Part shown: positions 1 to 7,236 of the stretch, piece by piece
How the letters are laid out: each line of letters opens with the position of its first letter
How positions within the stretch are numbered: the first letter of the stretch is position 1
Assembly: GCA_020436025.1 (NCBI GenBank)
Contig: JAGQYP010000041.1
Coordinates: 1 to 32,362 of the forward strand
Direction of reading: 5' to 3'
DNA: 32,362 nucleotides
DNA from: Crocinitomicaceae bacterium
GTDB lineage: Bacteria; Bacteroidota; Bacteroidia; Flavobacteriales_D; Crocinitomicaceae
The notes under the pieces: generated by a model
Told to the model about the DNA's origin: nothing
The model's input: the letters and a program-made list of their open reading frames with translations, nothing else
Databases searched by the model: none
Program-made: the position numbers and the translations under genes

Positions 1-578
1 TCGTCATATTCAACTGTATCGTATTCTAAAATTTCCTTGTAAAATTGAATGGATTTGTCCATGTCTGAAACGCCAATCATGCTTCCTCCAACTCCACCTG
101 TAGCTCCCGGGAATTTCGTGTTGGCAAACCAATCCTGAGAATCGCAGATGTCAAAGATGTTTCCATTTGGATCTTCAACAAAATAATGCTGCTTGCCTGC
201 GGGTGTGGTTCCTAATTCACCAAGAATTTTTACTCCATTCTTCTTATGGAATTCATAAGACTGTGCTACGTTTTTTGATTTGATTCTACAGGAATACAAA
301 CCTAAATCTCCAAGGTGAATAGCAAAGTTGGCTTTTTCCGTATTTCTGGATTTGTATTGCCAGATTTCCATTCCACCGCCTCCTTCCAAACTTAAAGCTA
401 GGGTAGCTGTCCGGTTTTGAACTACTCCTCCGGTGTATCTTGTCATCAGTGGGGCTTCCGCTTCATCTTCAAATACTTTGACATTGATACCAAAATTGGT
501 TCGGTAAAACTTCCAAATCTCTTCTACATTCGGAACGCCAATTCCCATCTGCTGGATTCCACTGATAATTATTCCCAT
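1..578 (-). CDS. VOC (glyoxalase/bleomycin-resistance) family protein, C-terminus cut by window edge
   Basis: The reverse strand is open from an ATG at 578 to base 1 without a stop, giving 192 codons; the 3' end lies outside the window. The N-terminal half shows a first VOC-like module (GIGVPNVEEIWKFY near residue 12, MEIWQY near 70, FVEDPNGNIFDI near 130). A second module begins near residue 155 with SMIGVSDMDKSIQFYKEIL, the usual opening of a VOC domain. A two-module protein of this kind is normally a dioxygenase, lyase or lactoylglutathione-lyase relative, but I cannot name a substrate. It follows the patatin gene on the same strand after 28 bases. It probably has its own promoter (TATTTTTG in the complement of 594-601) with a very short leader. 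Confidence 0.8.
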   Translation of the reverse strand, partial: MGIIISGIQQMGIGVPNVEEIWKFYRTNFGINVKVFEDEAEAPLMTRYTGGVVQNRTATLALSLEGGGGMEIWQYKSRNTEKANFAIHLGDLGLYSCRIKSKNVAQSYEFHKKNGVKILGELGTTPAGKQHYFVEDPNGNIFDICDSQDWFANTKFPGATGGVGGSMIGVSDMDKSIQFYKEILEYDTVEYD

Positions 579-593
579 TCTAATTTTTTTTGG

Positions 594-601
594 CAAAAAT
601 A
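594..601 (-). promoter_or_regulatory. Bacteroidetes -7 box TATTTTTG for the VOC gene
   Basis: On the minus strand this reads TATTTTTG, an exact match to TAnnTTTG, and is followed by 15 bases and then the ATG at 578. It lies just beyond the stop of the upstream patatin gene. I see no clear -33 TTG. Confidence 0.5.
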
Positions 602-606
602 ATATT

Positions 607-2895
607 TTATTGAATTGCTTTCTTGTTGAAAAGCACAAAACCATAACTCACTTGGACATTCCAAGGACTCGGCTCTTTTCCATCCATGTAGGTTCCTGTC
701 AGGCGTAAGGGACCAATCGGACTATTGTAAATCACTGAAACGGACGCCACATAATATCGGTTCACAAATAAACCGTTGTAACTAGCCTGATTGAATTCGT
801 TGGCAACAAGTTTTCGGATAGGTTGGTAGTAATAGGCTTCCAATCTGAAATCCACTATATCTTTAATGGTGAAAATATTGATCAAACCTACTGCAGCGTA
901 TTGGTATGATCTATAATTATCCAGAAAAAACGTTTTCATGTCAGGGATGGGTTCGTAGGAAGGAGTATTTAAAATTGTGGCAGTGTAGTTTGAGAAAAAG
1001 GACTGTGTGGACCAAACTCCTTCTGCGTGCAGTCCTAGTCTGTAAAATCCTTTCTGAACTAAAAACCCTTCATAATGAACACGAGCCAAGAACCAGCTGT
1101 GGTTTTTTCTTAAACTGGTGTCTGCAAAAGCTGTAGACCCCGCATACCATTCTTCATGTCCAATCACCCATCTTCCTTCAACAGTGAGTTGATGACCCGC
1201 ACTTGCAAATTGCTTTCGGTTTAAGGTGTTGAAATCAAATTTTCCGGCTAAACTAAAATTGCTAAATCGACTTACATCCGCAGTGTCTAATTGTGTAAAG
1301 TCTGCTTGATAATAATTACTCTCAATACCTGATCCTTGAACTTCAATGCCTACTTTAGATTGATTGGAAGCTGCAGTTTCAATTTTTCCACCATAAATCA
1401 ATTCTTGCTGGATTAGAAAGGATGGCTCTGGATCCGTGAAGAATGTAAAATAACTGTTGATGTAATCCCACCGATTCAAAATGAAATAAGGAGTGATATC
1501 CAGTGGCCAACGTGTAGGCATTCCAAATGTGATATCTGCTTTAATACTGTTGTAGAATTTCCCAAAATAGCCATTCACTCCAACCCGAAAGGAAAAACTA
1601 CTTAAATTTTGATAAGCAAATGAAAGATAGCCCATACTGATCGGACGTGTCGCAATGTGTCCTCCAACTTCCACCATGAAATCCTTTTCTTTTTTTACGT
1701 CAACCCGGATTTGATATCCTGTATCTAGTTCTACCATGGTGGGGTAAAGCTGTCGAATTTGACGATCAGCCATCAATCTAAAATAGCGTGCTCTGAATTT
1801 ATCAAAATCAATATTTTCCCTTTTGTTGACGTTGAGTAATTTCTTTTGAACATATTTAGCCTGACCTTTTCTCAACCCAGTAATCATTACACTATTGATC
1901 GGTTTGTGCGCAACAATTTCCTTCTTTGCGTTCCTTCTGCTTTCAATATCCACTTCGTAATTATCCTGGTTCAGCAATTGTTTAATGGAGTCCATTCGAG
2001 CTAAAGTGTATGAATAGCCTGAATCAATGGCTTCTCTTACTCTATGAAATTCAAAGGTTTTGATGTCGGTTTGCGGATTAATTAAGATTCCTTTATTTCC
2101 TTGTAAACTAAAGTCTGTATGAGAAATCAACATGTTTTTTAGCTGAGACAATAGATCGTCTTCATGAGGTGGGGGTTCGTTGTAACTCACATTTGAACCA
2201 ATGATAATGTCTGGATGAAAATCTTGAATCATCACATCAACAGGGAAGTTGTTGTAAAGTCCACCATCGAAAAGTAAAACCCCATTTACACGAATTGGTT
2301 TAATATAAAACGGAAAGGTCATCGAGGCACGAATCGCCTGGTTCAAATTACCTTCCGAAAAAACCACGGGCTGTTTGGTGTAAATATCACTTGCCACACA
2401 ACGGAAAGGGATGAACAAACTGTCGAAATTGCAATTGGCATGTACGGCCATTAAGCCAAAGGTTTCAAGCATTTCGTAGTCTAATAAGGCGGATCCGGTA
2501 TAATTAGTCGGTAAGGTGGTAAACTTGATAGAATCTTTTTTAAATCGAATGCGAAGCAGGGAGGCATCATCCCATTTTTCATAAAAGTAAAACTGATCTT
2601 TTTGCTTCATTTTTCCTTTGACCATCAACTGAAAGTCCTCACTCATTACAATCTGTTCAATTTCAGTGGCTGAATAACCGGCAGAATACAATCCACCAAT
2701 GAAAGATCCTGCTGAAGTACCTGTGATGTAATCGATCTTGATATTGTTTTCTTCTAGGGCTTTTAAAACGCCAATGTGCGCAAAACCAGTAGCTCCTCCT
2801 CCGCTTAATACCAATCCAACTTTTTGTTGTCCAAAGGCAGAGCTAAGACAAAAAATGAATAGGAAAACGATAACTGCTTGAAGTCTAAGAATCAA
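607..2895 (-). CDS. Patatin-like phospholipase with C-terminal outer-membrane beta-barrel
   Basis: This 762-residue protein begins with a signal peptide (about residues 1-22, ending SSAFG). A patatin domain follows: the oxyanion loop SGGGATG at 31-37, the nucleophile elbow GTSAG with Ser61, and the DGG motif with Asp210, so the Ser/Asp dyad is intact. Residues about 335-400 look like a POTRA segment. The remainder (about 400-762) is rich in alternating aromatic beta-strands, ends NVQVSYGFVLF and fits a surface-antigen/Omp85-type barrel. The order patatin-POTRA-barrel matches the PlpD (type Vd) arrangement: a lipase linked to an outer-membrane barrel. The start is TTG at 2895, since no ATG or GTG exists between the upstream in-frame TAG and the catalytic motif. 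Substrate and surface exposure are inferred. Confidence 0.88.
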   Translation of the reverse strand: MILRLQAVIVFLFIFCLSSAFGQQKVGLVLSGGGATGFAHIGVLKALEENNIKIDYITGTSAGSFIGGLYSAGYSATEIEQIVMSEDFQLMVKGKMKQKDQFYFYEKWDDASLLRIRFKKDSIKFTTLPTNYTGSALLDYEMLETFGLMAVHANCNFDSLFIPFRCVASDIYTKQPVVFSEGNLNQAIRASMTFPFYIKPIRVNGVLLFDGGLYNNFPVDVMIQDFHPDIIIGSNVSYNEPPPHEDDLLSQLKNMLISHTDFSLQGNKGILINPQTDIKTFEFHRVREAIDSGYSYTLARMDSIKQLLNQDNYEVDIESRRNAKKEIVAHKPINSVMITGLRKGQAKYVQKKLLNVNKRENIDFDKFRARYFRLMADRQIRQLYPTMVELDTGYQIRVDVKKEKDFMVEVGGHIATRPISMGYLSFAYQNLSSFSFRVGVNGYFGKFYNSIKADITFGMPTRWPLDITPYFILNRWDYINSYFTFFTDPEPSFLIQQELIYGGKIETAASNQSKVGIEVQGSGIESNYYQADFTQLDTADVSRFSNFSLAGKFDFNTLNRKQFASAGHQLTVEGRWVIGHEEWYAGSTAFADTSLRKNHSWFLARVHYEGFLVQKGFYRLGLHAEGVWSTQSFFSNYTATILNTPSYEPIPDMKTFFLDNYRSYQYAAVGLINIFTIKDIVDFRLEAYYYQPIRKLVANEFNQASYNGLFVNRYYVASVSVIYNSPIGPLRLTGTYMDGKEPSPWNVQVSYGFVLFNKKAIQ

Positions 2896-2902
2896 AATTG
2901 GC

Positions 2903-2910
2903 TATTTTCG
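2903..2910 (+). promoter_or_regulatory. Probable -7 box TATTTTCG for the TRIC gene
   Basis: TATTTTCG is one base off TAnnTTTG. The same C substitution appears before the PorE-like gene (TACTTTCG) and the M61 peptidase gene (TATCTTCG). A TTG at 2878-2880 could be the -33 element, with a 22-base spacer. It abuts the minus-strand box at 2911-2918. Confidence 0.35.
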
Positions 2911-2918
2911 CAAATTTA
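2911..2918 (-). promoter_or_regulatory. -7 box TAAATTTG for the patatin gene
   Basis: The complement reads TAAATTTG, an exact TAnnTTTG, with 15 bases between it and the TTG start at 2895. The same 15-base gap is seen at the VOC and THUMP-methyltransferase genes. The -33 element would be TTTC, one base off TTTG. Confidence 0.5.
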
Positions 2919-2938
2919 ATTATTTGAATTGAATTGAA

Positions 2939-3547
2939 ATGAATGTGATCTATATTCTTGATATTGTTGGTGTTGCTGTGTTTTCGATCTCTGGTTTCCT
3001 GGCAGCACGTGAGAATAAAATGGATCTTTTTGGAGGAATTATTATCGCATTCGTTACTTCAATTGGTGGAGGAACAATCAGAGATCTCCTTTTGGATACT
3101 CGCGTAGGTTGGATGTCCAATGAAGTATATGTTTTAGTCGCGCTTTCAAGTGCAGTTTTCGCCTATTTCTTTGCCAAACAATTGCATTACCTAAGAAGAA
3201 CGCTCAAATTTTATGATGCCGTGGGTTTAGGGTTATACGCAATTCTTGGTTTGGAAAAAGCTCTCGAGCATGGTGAAAACTATAGTGTTGGAATTATTTT
3301 GGGGGTGGTGTCTGCTTCTTTTGGAGGTGTACTAAGAGATGTACTTTGTAATAAAATTCCTTTTCTTTTTCAGCGCGAAATTTATGGTACGGCTGCTGTT
3401 ATTGGATGCGGTTTTTATGTTTTGATGGATTATGTGGGGTGGGCAAATGATTTCACCTTTGTGTTGGCTTGTCTGCTTATAACTACCATTCGTCTAATTG
3501 CTGTCCGATTTAATTACAAACTTCCCTTTCTGAATGAAAGTATTTAG
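2939..3547 (+). CDS. TRIC-type cation channel / UPF0126 (YadS-YicG family) membrane protein
   Basis: The protein has 202 residues and about seven hydrophobic segments, built as two inverted halves. Each half carries the family glycine motif: GGGTIRD at 43-49 and FGGVLRD at 128-134. The C-terminus RLIAVRFNYKLP is also typical. Bacterial members of this family are described as trimeric intracellular cation (TRIC) channels, and some YadS/YicG relatives have been linked to glycine uptake; the sequence cannot separate these roles. The ATG at 2939 is well placed before the first membrane segment. The gene runs divergently from the patatin gene, with 43 bases between the start codons. Confidence 0.9.
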   Translation: MNVIYILDIVGVAVFSISGFLAARENKMDLFGGIIIAFVTSIGGGTIRDLLLDTRVGWMSNEVYVLVALSSAVFAYFFAKQLHYLRRTLKFYDAVGLGLYAILGLEKALEHGENYSVGIILGVVSASFGGVLRDVLCNKIPFLFQREIYGTAAVIGCGFYVLMDYVGWANDFTFVLACLLITTIRLIAVRFNYKLPFLNESI

Positions 3548-3557
3548 CGCGAAAGCC

Positions 3558-3565
3558 TATCTTTG
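3558..3565 (+). promoter_or_regulatory. -7 box TATCTTTG before the THUMP methyltransferase
   Basis: This exact TAnnTTTG match lies just after the stop of the TRIC gene. It covers the first possible TTG start (3563) of the next gene, which makes that codon unlikely and favours the TTG at 3581, 15 bases further on. Confidence 0.5.
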
Positions 3566-3580
3566 CCAAAATTCGAAACT

Positions 3581-4738
3581 TTGAAGTACACATTAACAAT
3601 TAAAACCCTTTTTGGTCTGGAGCCTATCTTGGCTGAAGAACTCAATAACTTGGGGTATAAGGATCACGAACAACACATTCGGGCTATTTCTCTGAAAGGA
3701 GACTTGAAGGATATTTATTTTCTCAATCTTCACCTTCGAACCGCCATTTCAATTTTAGTGGAGTTTGAAAAATTCACGATTAAGAATGATAGTGAACTTT
3801 ACCATAAACTCAAGAGGATTCCATGGACAGAAATCTTTGATTTGGATAAAACTTTTTCAATCAGAGGTGCAGTCAATTCGAAAATGTTCAAGCATTCGCA
3901 GTTTCCAATTTTGGTATGCAAAGATGCCATTGTGGATTCTTTTAAAAAGAAATATGACGACCGACCCAATGTAGAAACGAAATCTCCAGACCTGGTTTTT
4001 GACTTACATATCCGAGATCATGATGTTACGGTTTCTCTCAATTCTTCTGGAGTTCCCTTATATCAAAGAGGCTATCGAACCAAAACAGGAGTGGCTCCAA
4101 TTAATGAAGTTTTAGCTGCGGGAATGATCCAAATGTCGGGTTGGAAAGCGGATTCAGATCTTTACGATATTTTCTGTGGTTCCGGTACCATTTTAATTGA
4201 AGCGGCACTTTTAGCAAACGATATTCCTTCTAATATTATTCGAAAAGGATATGCTTTTCAAAAATGGAAGAATTATAATGAAAAGATGTGGGAAGAGATC
4301 TACGAGAAAGCAAATAAAAGACCTAAAAGAGATTTGAATATCACCATTCGAGGATGTGATATAGATGCAGAAGTGATCCAATCGGCAAGAAATAACATTA
4401 AAAAACTCCCTCTCGGAAAAACCATAGATTTTCAAATTAAAAGCTTTGAAGATTTTGAGCCGGAATCGGATCATGGGGTAATTATTTCCAATCCACCGTA
4501 CGGGAAAAGGATTAATCCCGACTCAATCATGGAAATGTATCAGGGAATTGGCGATAAACTGAAAAAGAGCTTCAATGGATACGATTGCTGGTTCATTTCA
4601 TCTAATCTGGAAGTGATGAAGTTTATTGGTTTGCGTCCTTCACGTAAAATCAAACTTTTTAACGGGTCAGATGAGTGCAGCTTCCGTAAATTTGAAGTCT
4701 ATGAAGGCTCGAAAAAAGCAAAAAACAATCCGAATTAA
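3581..4738 (+). CDS. THUMP-domain class I SAM-dependent RNA methyltransferase (RlmL/RlmKL N-terminal-like)
   Basis: This is about 385 residues from the TTG at 3581; an upstream TTG at 3563 would add six. The N-terminus (TIKTLFGLEPILAEEL) and residues to about 160 match the ferredoxin-like plus THUMP RNA-binding region. The catalytic domain has SAM motif I DIFCGSGT (about 196-203), an acidic second motif GCDID, and the N-(A/G/S)-PPY motif as SNPPYGKR (about 303-310). This is the signature of N2-guanine methyltransferases of the RlmL/TrmN group. The length fits the single-domain Bacteroidetes members rather than the fused E. coli RlmKL. Likely role: m2G modification of 23S rRNA or a tRNA; which one cannot be told from sequence. 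No ATG occurs before residue 100, so a non-ATG start is required. Confidence 0.88.
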   Translation: MKYTLTIKTLFGLEPILAEELNNLGYKDHEQHIRAISLKGDLKDIYFLNLHLRTAISILVEFEKFTIKNDSELYHKLKRIPWTEIFDLDKTFSIRGAVNSKMFKHSQFPILVCKDAIVDSFKKKYDDRPNVETKSPDLVFDLHIRDHDVTVSLNSSGVPLYQRGYRTKTGVAPINEVLAAGMIQMSGWKADSDLYDIFCGSGTILIEAALLANDIPSNIIRKGYAFQKWKNYNEKMWEEIYEKANKRPKRDLNITIRGCDIDAEVIQSARNNIKKLPLGKTIDFQIKSFEDFEPESDHGVIISNPPYGKRINPDSIMEMYQGIGDKLKKSFNGYDCWFISSNLEVMKFIGLRPSRKIKLFNGSDECSFRKFEVYEGSKKAKNNPN

Positions 4739-4783
4739 AGAATAATTTTTTCCTTTGTGGAATCGATAAACAAACATTAGAAA

Positions 4784-5359
4784 ATGAACAGTTGGTATAC
4801 AGTTAAAGTAAAATACATAAAGCAATTCGAAGACGGAAGATTGAAAAGTGTAACGGAACCTTATTTGGTAGACGCAGTATCTTTTACAGAAGCGGAGGCT
4901 AGAATTTATGAAGAGTTGGCGCCTTCCATTAGAGGTGAATTTGCCATCAACGGAATTGCGAAAACGGATTATGCAGACATTTTTCATTACGATGACGCAG
5001 ACGAATGGTACAAATGCAAAGTAACTTATATCAGTGTGGATGCAGATTCCGGTAAAGAAAAGAAGATTAGTCAGAATTTCTTGGTTTCTGCACATTCAGT
5101 TAAAGAAGCCTATGCAAGATTGGAAGAGAGTCTTTCGGGAATGATGGTTTCTTATGATATTCCTTCTGTTATGCTGAGCCCAATCATCGATATCTTTCCT
5201 TTTTCCGGTGAGCGTGAAGTAATCGGAGAAGACATGGAAGAAGAAGTTGAAATTACGGTTGCCAACAATATGGCTAATGACAATGATTTTGGCGATGAGG
5301 ATGAGGAAGAATCTGAAGCTGAAATCGAAGACGAATTCTCTGAAGAAGAGGAAGAATAA
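4784..5359 (+). CDS. DUF4494 domain protein with acidic C-terminal tail
   Basis: This 191-residue protein matches my recollection of the Bacteroidetes DUF4494 family: WYTVKVKYIKQFEDG at the start, then TEPYLVDAVSFTEAEARI, and a second related half (WYKCKVTYISVDADSG, then LVSAHSVKEAYARLEE), so the core looks like two copies of one small fold. After about residue 148 comes a low-complexity tail that is almost all Glu/Asp and ends EEEEE. No function is known to me. There is no signal peptide, so it is presumably cytoplasmic. A TTCCTTTG at 4750-4757 is a possible -7 box. The last codons form a purine-rich run that leads straight into the GTG start of pdxH, so the two are likely co-transcribed and perhaps translationally coupled. 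Confidence 0.85.
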   Translation: MNSWYTVKVKYIKQFEDGRLKSVTEPYLVDAVSFTEAEARIYEELAPSIRGEFAINGIAKTDYADIFHYDDADEWYKCKVTYISVDADSGKEKKISQNFLVSAHSVKEAYARLEESLSGMMVSYDIPSVMLSPIIDIFPFSGEREVIGEDMEEEVEITVANNMANDNDFGDEDEEESEAEIEDEFSEEEEE

Positions 5360-6013
5360 GTGAGTAAAGAGATCAACGACATATTGAAAAACGATCACCG
5401 TGATTTCGATCATGGAAAACTGGAGGATAACTTCGGAAATAATCCGATTACGCTCTTTAATCAATGGTTTCAATATGCCTTTGAAAATAATGTTCAAGAG
5501 TCCAATGCCATGATTATTGCTACTTTAGGACAGGATGGATTCACTTCTTCAAGAGTAGTTTACATGAAAGAATTACTGGAAGAAGGATTCGTTTTCTATA
5601 CCAACTACGAAAGTAAAAAAGCGCAGGATATCGCATTTTCAGATAAGATTTCTGCGCTGTTTTTCTGGACCGAAATTGAACGTCAGGTAAGAATAAAGGG
5701 CGTTGTAGAAAAAGTGCCCGAAGAACTTTCAGATCTGTATTTTGATTCGCGTCCACGTTCTTCACAATTAGGAGCTTGGGCTTCGAGTCAGAGTGCTAAA
5801 CTGAAGGACAGAGAAACTCTCGAAGACAAACTAAAAGAATTCGACAAGCAATTTGAAGGAAAACCAGTTCCTCGACCTAAATTTTGGGGTGGATATGTTC
5901 TCAAACCTATTTATTTTGAGTTCTGGCAGGGCAGACCAAGCCGTCTACACGATCGAATTTGTTTTGAGAAAAAAGAAGATCATTCTTGGGAAATATTCAG
6001 AATCAATCCATAG
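5360..6013 (+). CDS. pdxH: Pyridoxamine 5'-phosphate oxidase
   Basis: PdxH oxidises pyridoxamine/pyridoxine 5'-phosphate to pyridoxal 5'-phosphate with FMN, the last step of vitamin B6 supply and salvage. The 217 residues have the family's usual length and motifs: SSRVVYMKELLEEGFVFYTN (FMN/substrate region), QLGAWASSQS, and the signature PRPKFWGGY...FEFWQGRPSRLHDR, ending FRINP. The start is GTG at 5360, directly after the DUF4494 stop. An AAGAGGAAG about 8 bases upstream is one of the few Shine-Dalgarno-like sequences in the window. The 3' end overlaps the next gene by 28 bases. Confidence 0.95.
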   Translation: MSKEINDILKNDHRDFDHGKLEDNFGNNPITLFNQWFQYAFENNVQESNAMIIATLGQDGFTSSRVVYMKELLEEGFVFYTNYESKKAQDIAFSDKISALFFWTEIERQVRIKGVVEKVPEELSDLYFDSRPRSSQLGAWASSQSAKLKDRETLEDKLKEFDKQFEGKPVPRPKFWGGYVLKPIYFEFWQGRPSRLHDRICFEKKEDHSWEIFRINP

Positions 6014-7236
6014 CTGAAAAATACTTTGAAAGATTTGGTTTTAGAGATCAATTCGTTCAAGAAAAACCGACTGCTGGTTTAGGGATTATCGTCGTAATTC
6101 CTTCCTACAATGAAGATCAATTGGCTCAGTCATTGGAAAGTTTAAGTCAATGTACTCCTCCAAAATGTGGGGTGGAGTTGATTGTAGTCATCAATAATTC
6201 TGAAAATGCTTCTCCAGAAATTAAAGAAAAACACCGTCAAACAGTTCATGATTTAAAGAAATTAAACCTGAATTTCCCCCTTCATCTTATTCTTGAAGAT
6301 CATTTACCACAAAAACATGCTGGTGTAGGTTTAGCAAGGAAAATTGGAATGGATGAAGCTGCAAGGAGGTTTTCGGAAATACAGAAGAACGGTGTGATTG
6401 CTTGCTTTGATGCGGATGCAGTTTGCGAAAAAAATTACCTTGAAATTTTAGAATCAGATTTATTGCATGCCGATGAGAATGGTTGCGCGATCTACTTTGA
6501 ACATCCTTTAGAGGGAAATGAATACGAGGCAAAATGCTACGAAGGAATTGTGAAATATGAGCTGTTTTTGCGCTATTACAACCTGGCTCAAAAATATGCC
6601 GAATTGCCCTTTGCCTATCATACCGTTGGATCTTCCATGGCTGTGAAAGCAATTCCATACATGTTACAAGGAGGAATGAATAGAAGAAAAGCCGGGGAAG
6701 ACTTTTATTTTTTGCAAAAAATCATTCAAACTGGTGCGTTTAAAGAATTGAATCAAACAAAAGTGATTCCTTCTCCGAGAACAAGCGACCGAGTTCCATT
6801 TGGGACAGGAAGAGCTATTAGTCAATGGATGGATGAACAGACTAATCTTGACTTCACCTACGATTTCCGAGTATTTACTTTGGTGAAAAAAATGCTTTCC
6901 AATCTCCCGAAATGGTACAAAGAAGATTTTGTTCTCTCTGATTTACCGCAAGAGTTGCTTCCCTTTTTTCAAGCTGATTTAGTGGAGGAAAAAATCAAAG
7001 AAATTAAATCCAATACGAAATCAATGGAAGCTTTTCAAAACCGCTTCTTTGTTTATTTTGATGCTTTTAAAATGCTCAAATTAGTGCACTGGTTTCGAGA
7101 TGAAGTTCTTCCAAATCAACATCTCTTGGATATGGTGAATCAACTCAATGAAAAATACATCGGGCTGCCTAAATTTACTTCTGAAAAAGAGGCACTCATT
7201 CAACTGAGAAAAATAGAAAGAGAAGCACTTATTTAA
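5986..7236 (+). CDS. Glycosyltransferase family 2 protein
   Basis: This 416-residue protein has a GT-A fold signature: the nucleotide-binding strand IIVVIPSYNED (34-44), the DxD metal motif in ACFDADA (Asp142/Asp144), a glycine/serine loop HTVGSSMAVK (212-221) and the acceptor-side AGEDFYFLQ (236-244). Residues about 300-416 are helical and unrecognised. No membrane segment is obvious, so it is probably cytoplasmic or peripheral. Donor and acceptor are unknown. The start must be non-ATG: an in-frame TGA lies at 5965-5967, the only standard candidate before the catalytic motif is TTG 5986, and the first Met is near residue 122. It overlaps pdxH by 28 bases and converges on the next gene with an 8-base overlap. 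Confidence 0.85.
   Translation: MGNIQNQSIAEKYFERFGFRDQFVQEKPTAGLGIIVVIPSYNEDQLAQSLESLSQCTPPKCGVELIVVINNSENASPEIKEKHRQTVHDLKKLNLNFPLHLILEDHLPQKHAGVGLARKIGMDEAARRFSEIQKNGVIACFDADAVCEKNYLEILESDLLHADENGCAIYFEHPLEGNEYEAKCYEGIVKYELFLRYYNLAQKYAELPFAYHTVGSSMAVKAIPYMLQGGMNRRKAGEDFYFLQKIIQTGAFKELNQTKVIPSPRTSDRVPFGTGRAISQWMDEQTNLDFTYDFRVFTLVKKMLSNLPKWYKEDFVLSDLPQELLPFFQADLVEEKIKEIKSNTKSMEAFQNRFFVYFDAFKMLKLVHWFRDEVLPNQHLLDMVNQLNEKYIGLPKFTSEKEALIQLRKIEREALI

Noticed and set aside
417..602. Plus-strand frame opposite the VOC gene start
   Set aside because: The minus-strand VOC domain pattern is clear and this frame is unlike any protein family I know.
906..1136. Plus-strand open frame inside the patatin gene
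   Set aside because: It overlaps the well-supported barrel region on the other strand and shows no family features.
5152..5382. Open minus-strand frame with a serine run
   Set aside because: It is the antisense of the Glu/Asp-rich tail of the DUF4494 gene (GAA/GAT read backwards gives Ser codons), with no signal of its own.
4667..5497. Two long minus-strand open frames
   Set aside because: They lie opposite the DUF4494 and pdxH genes, are rich in Phe/Ile/Arg from codon complement, and have no recognisable domain.
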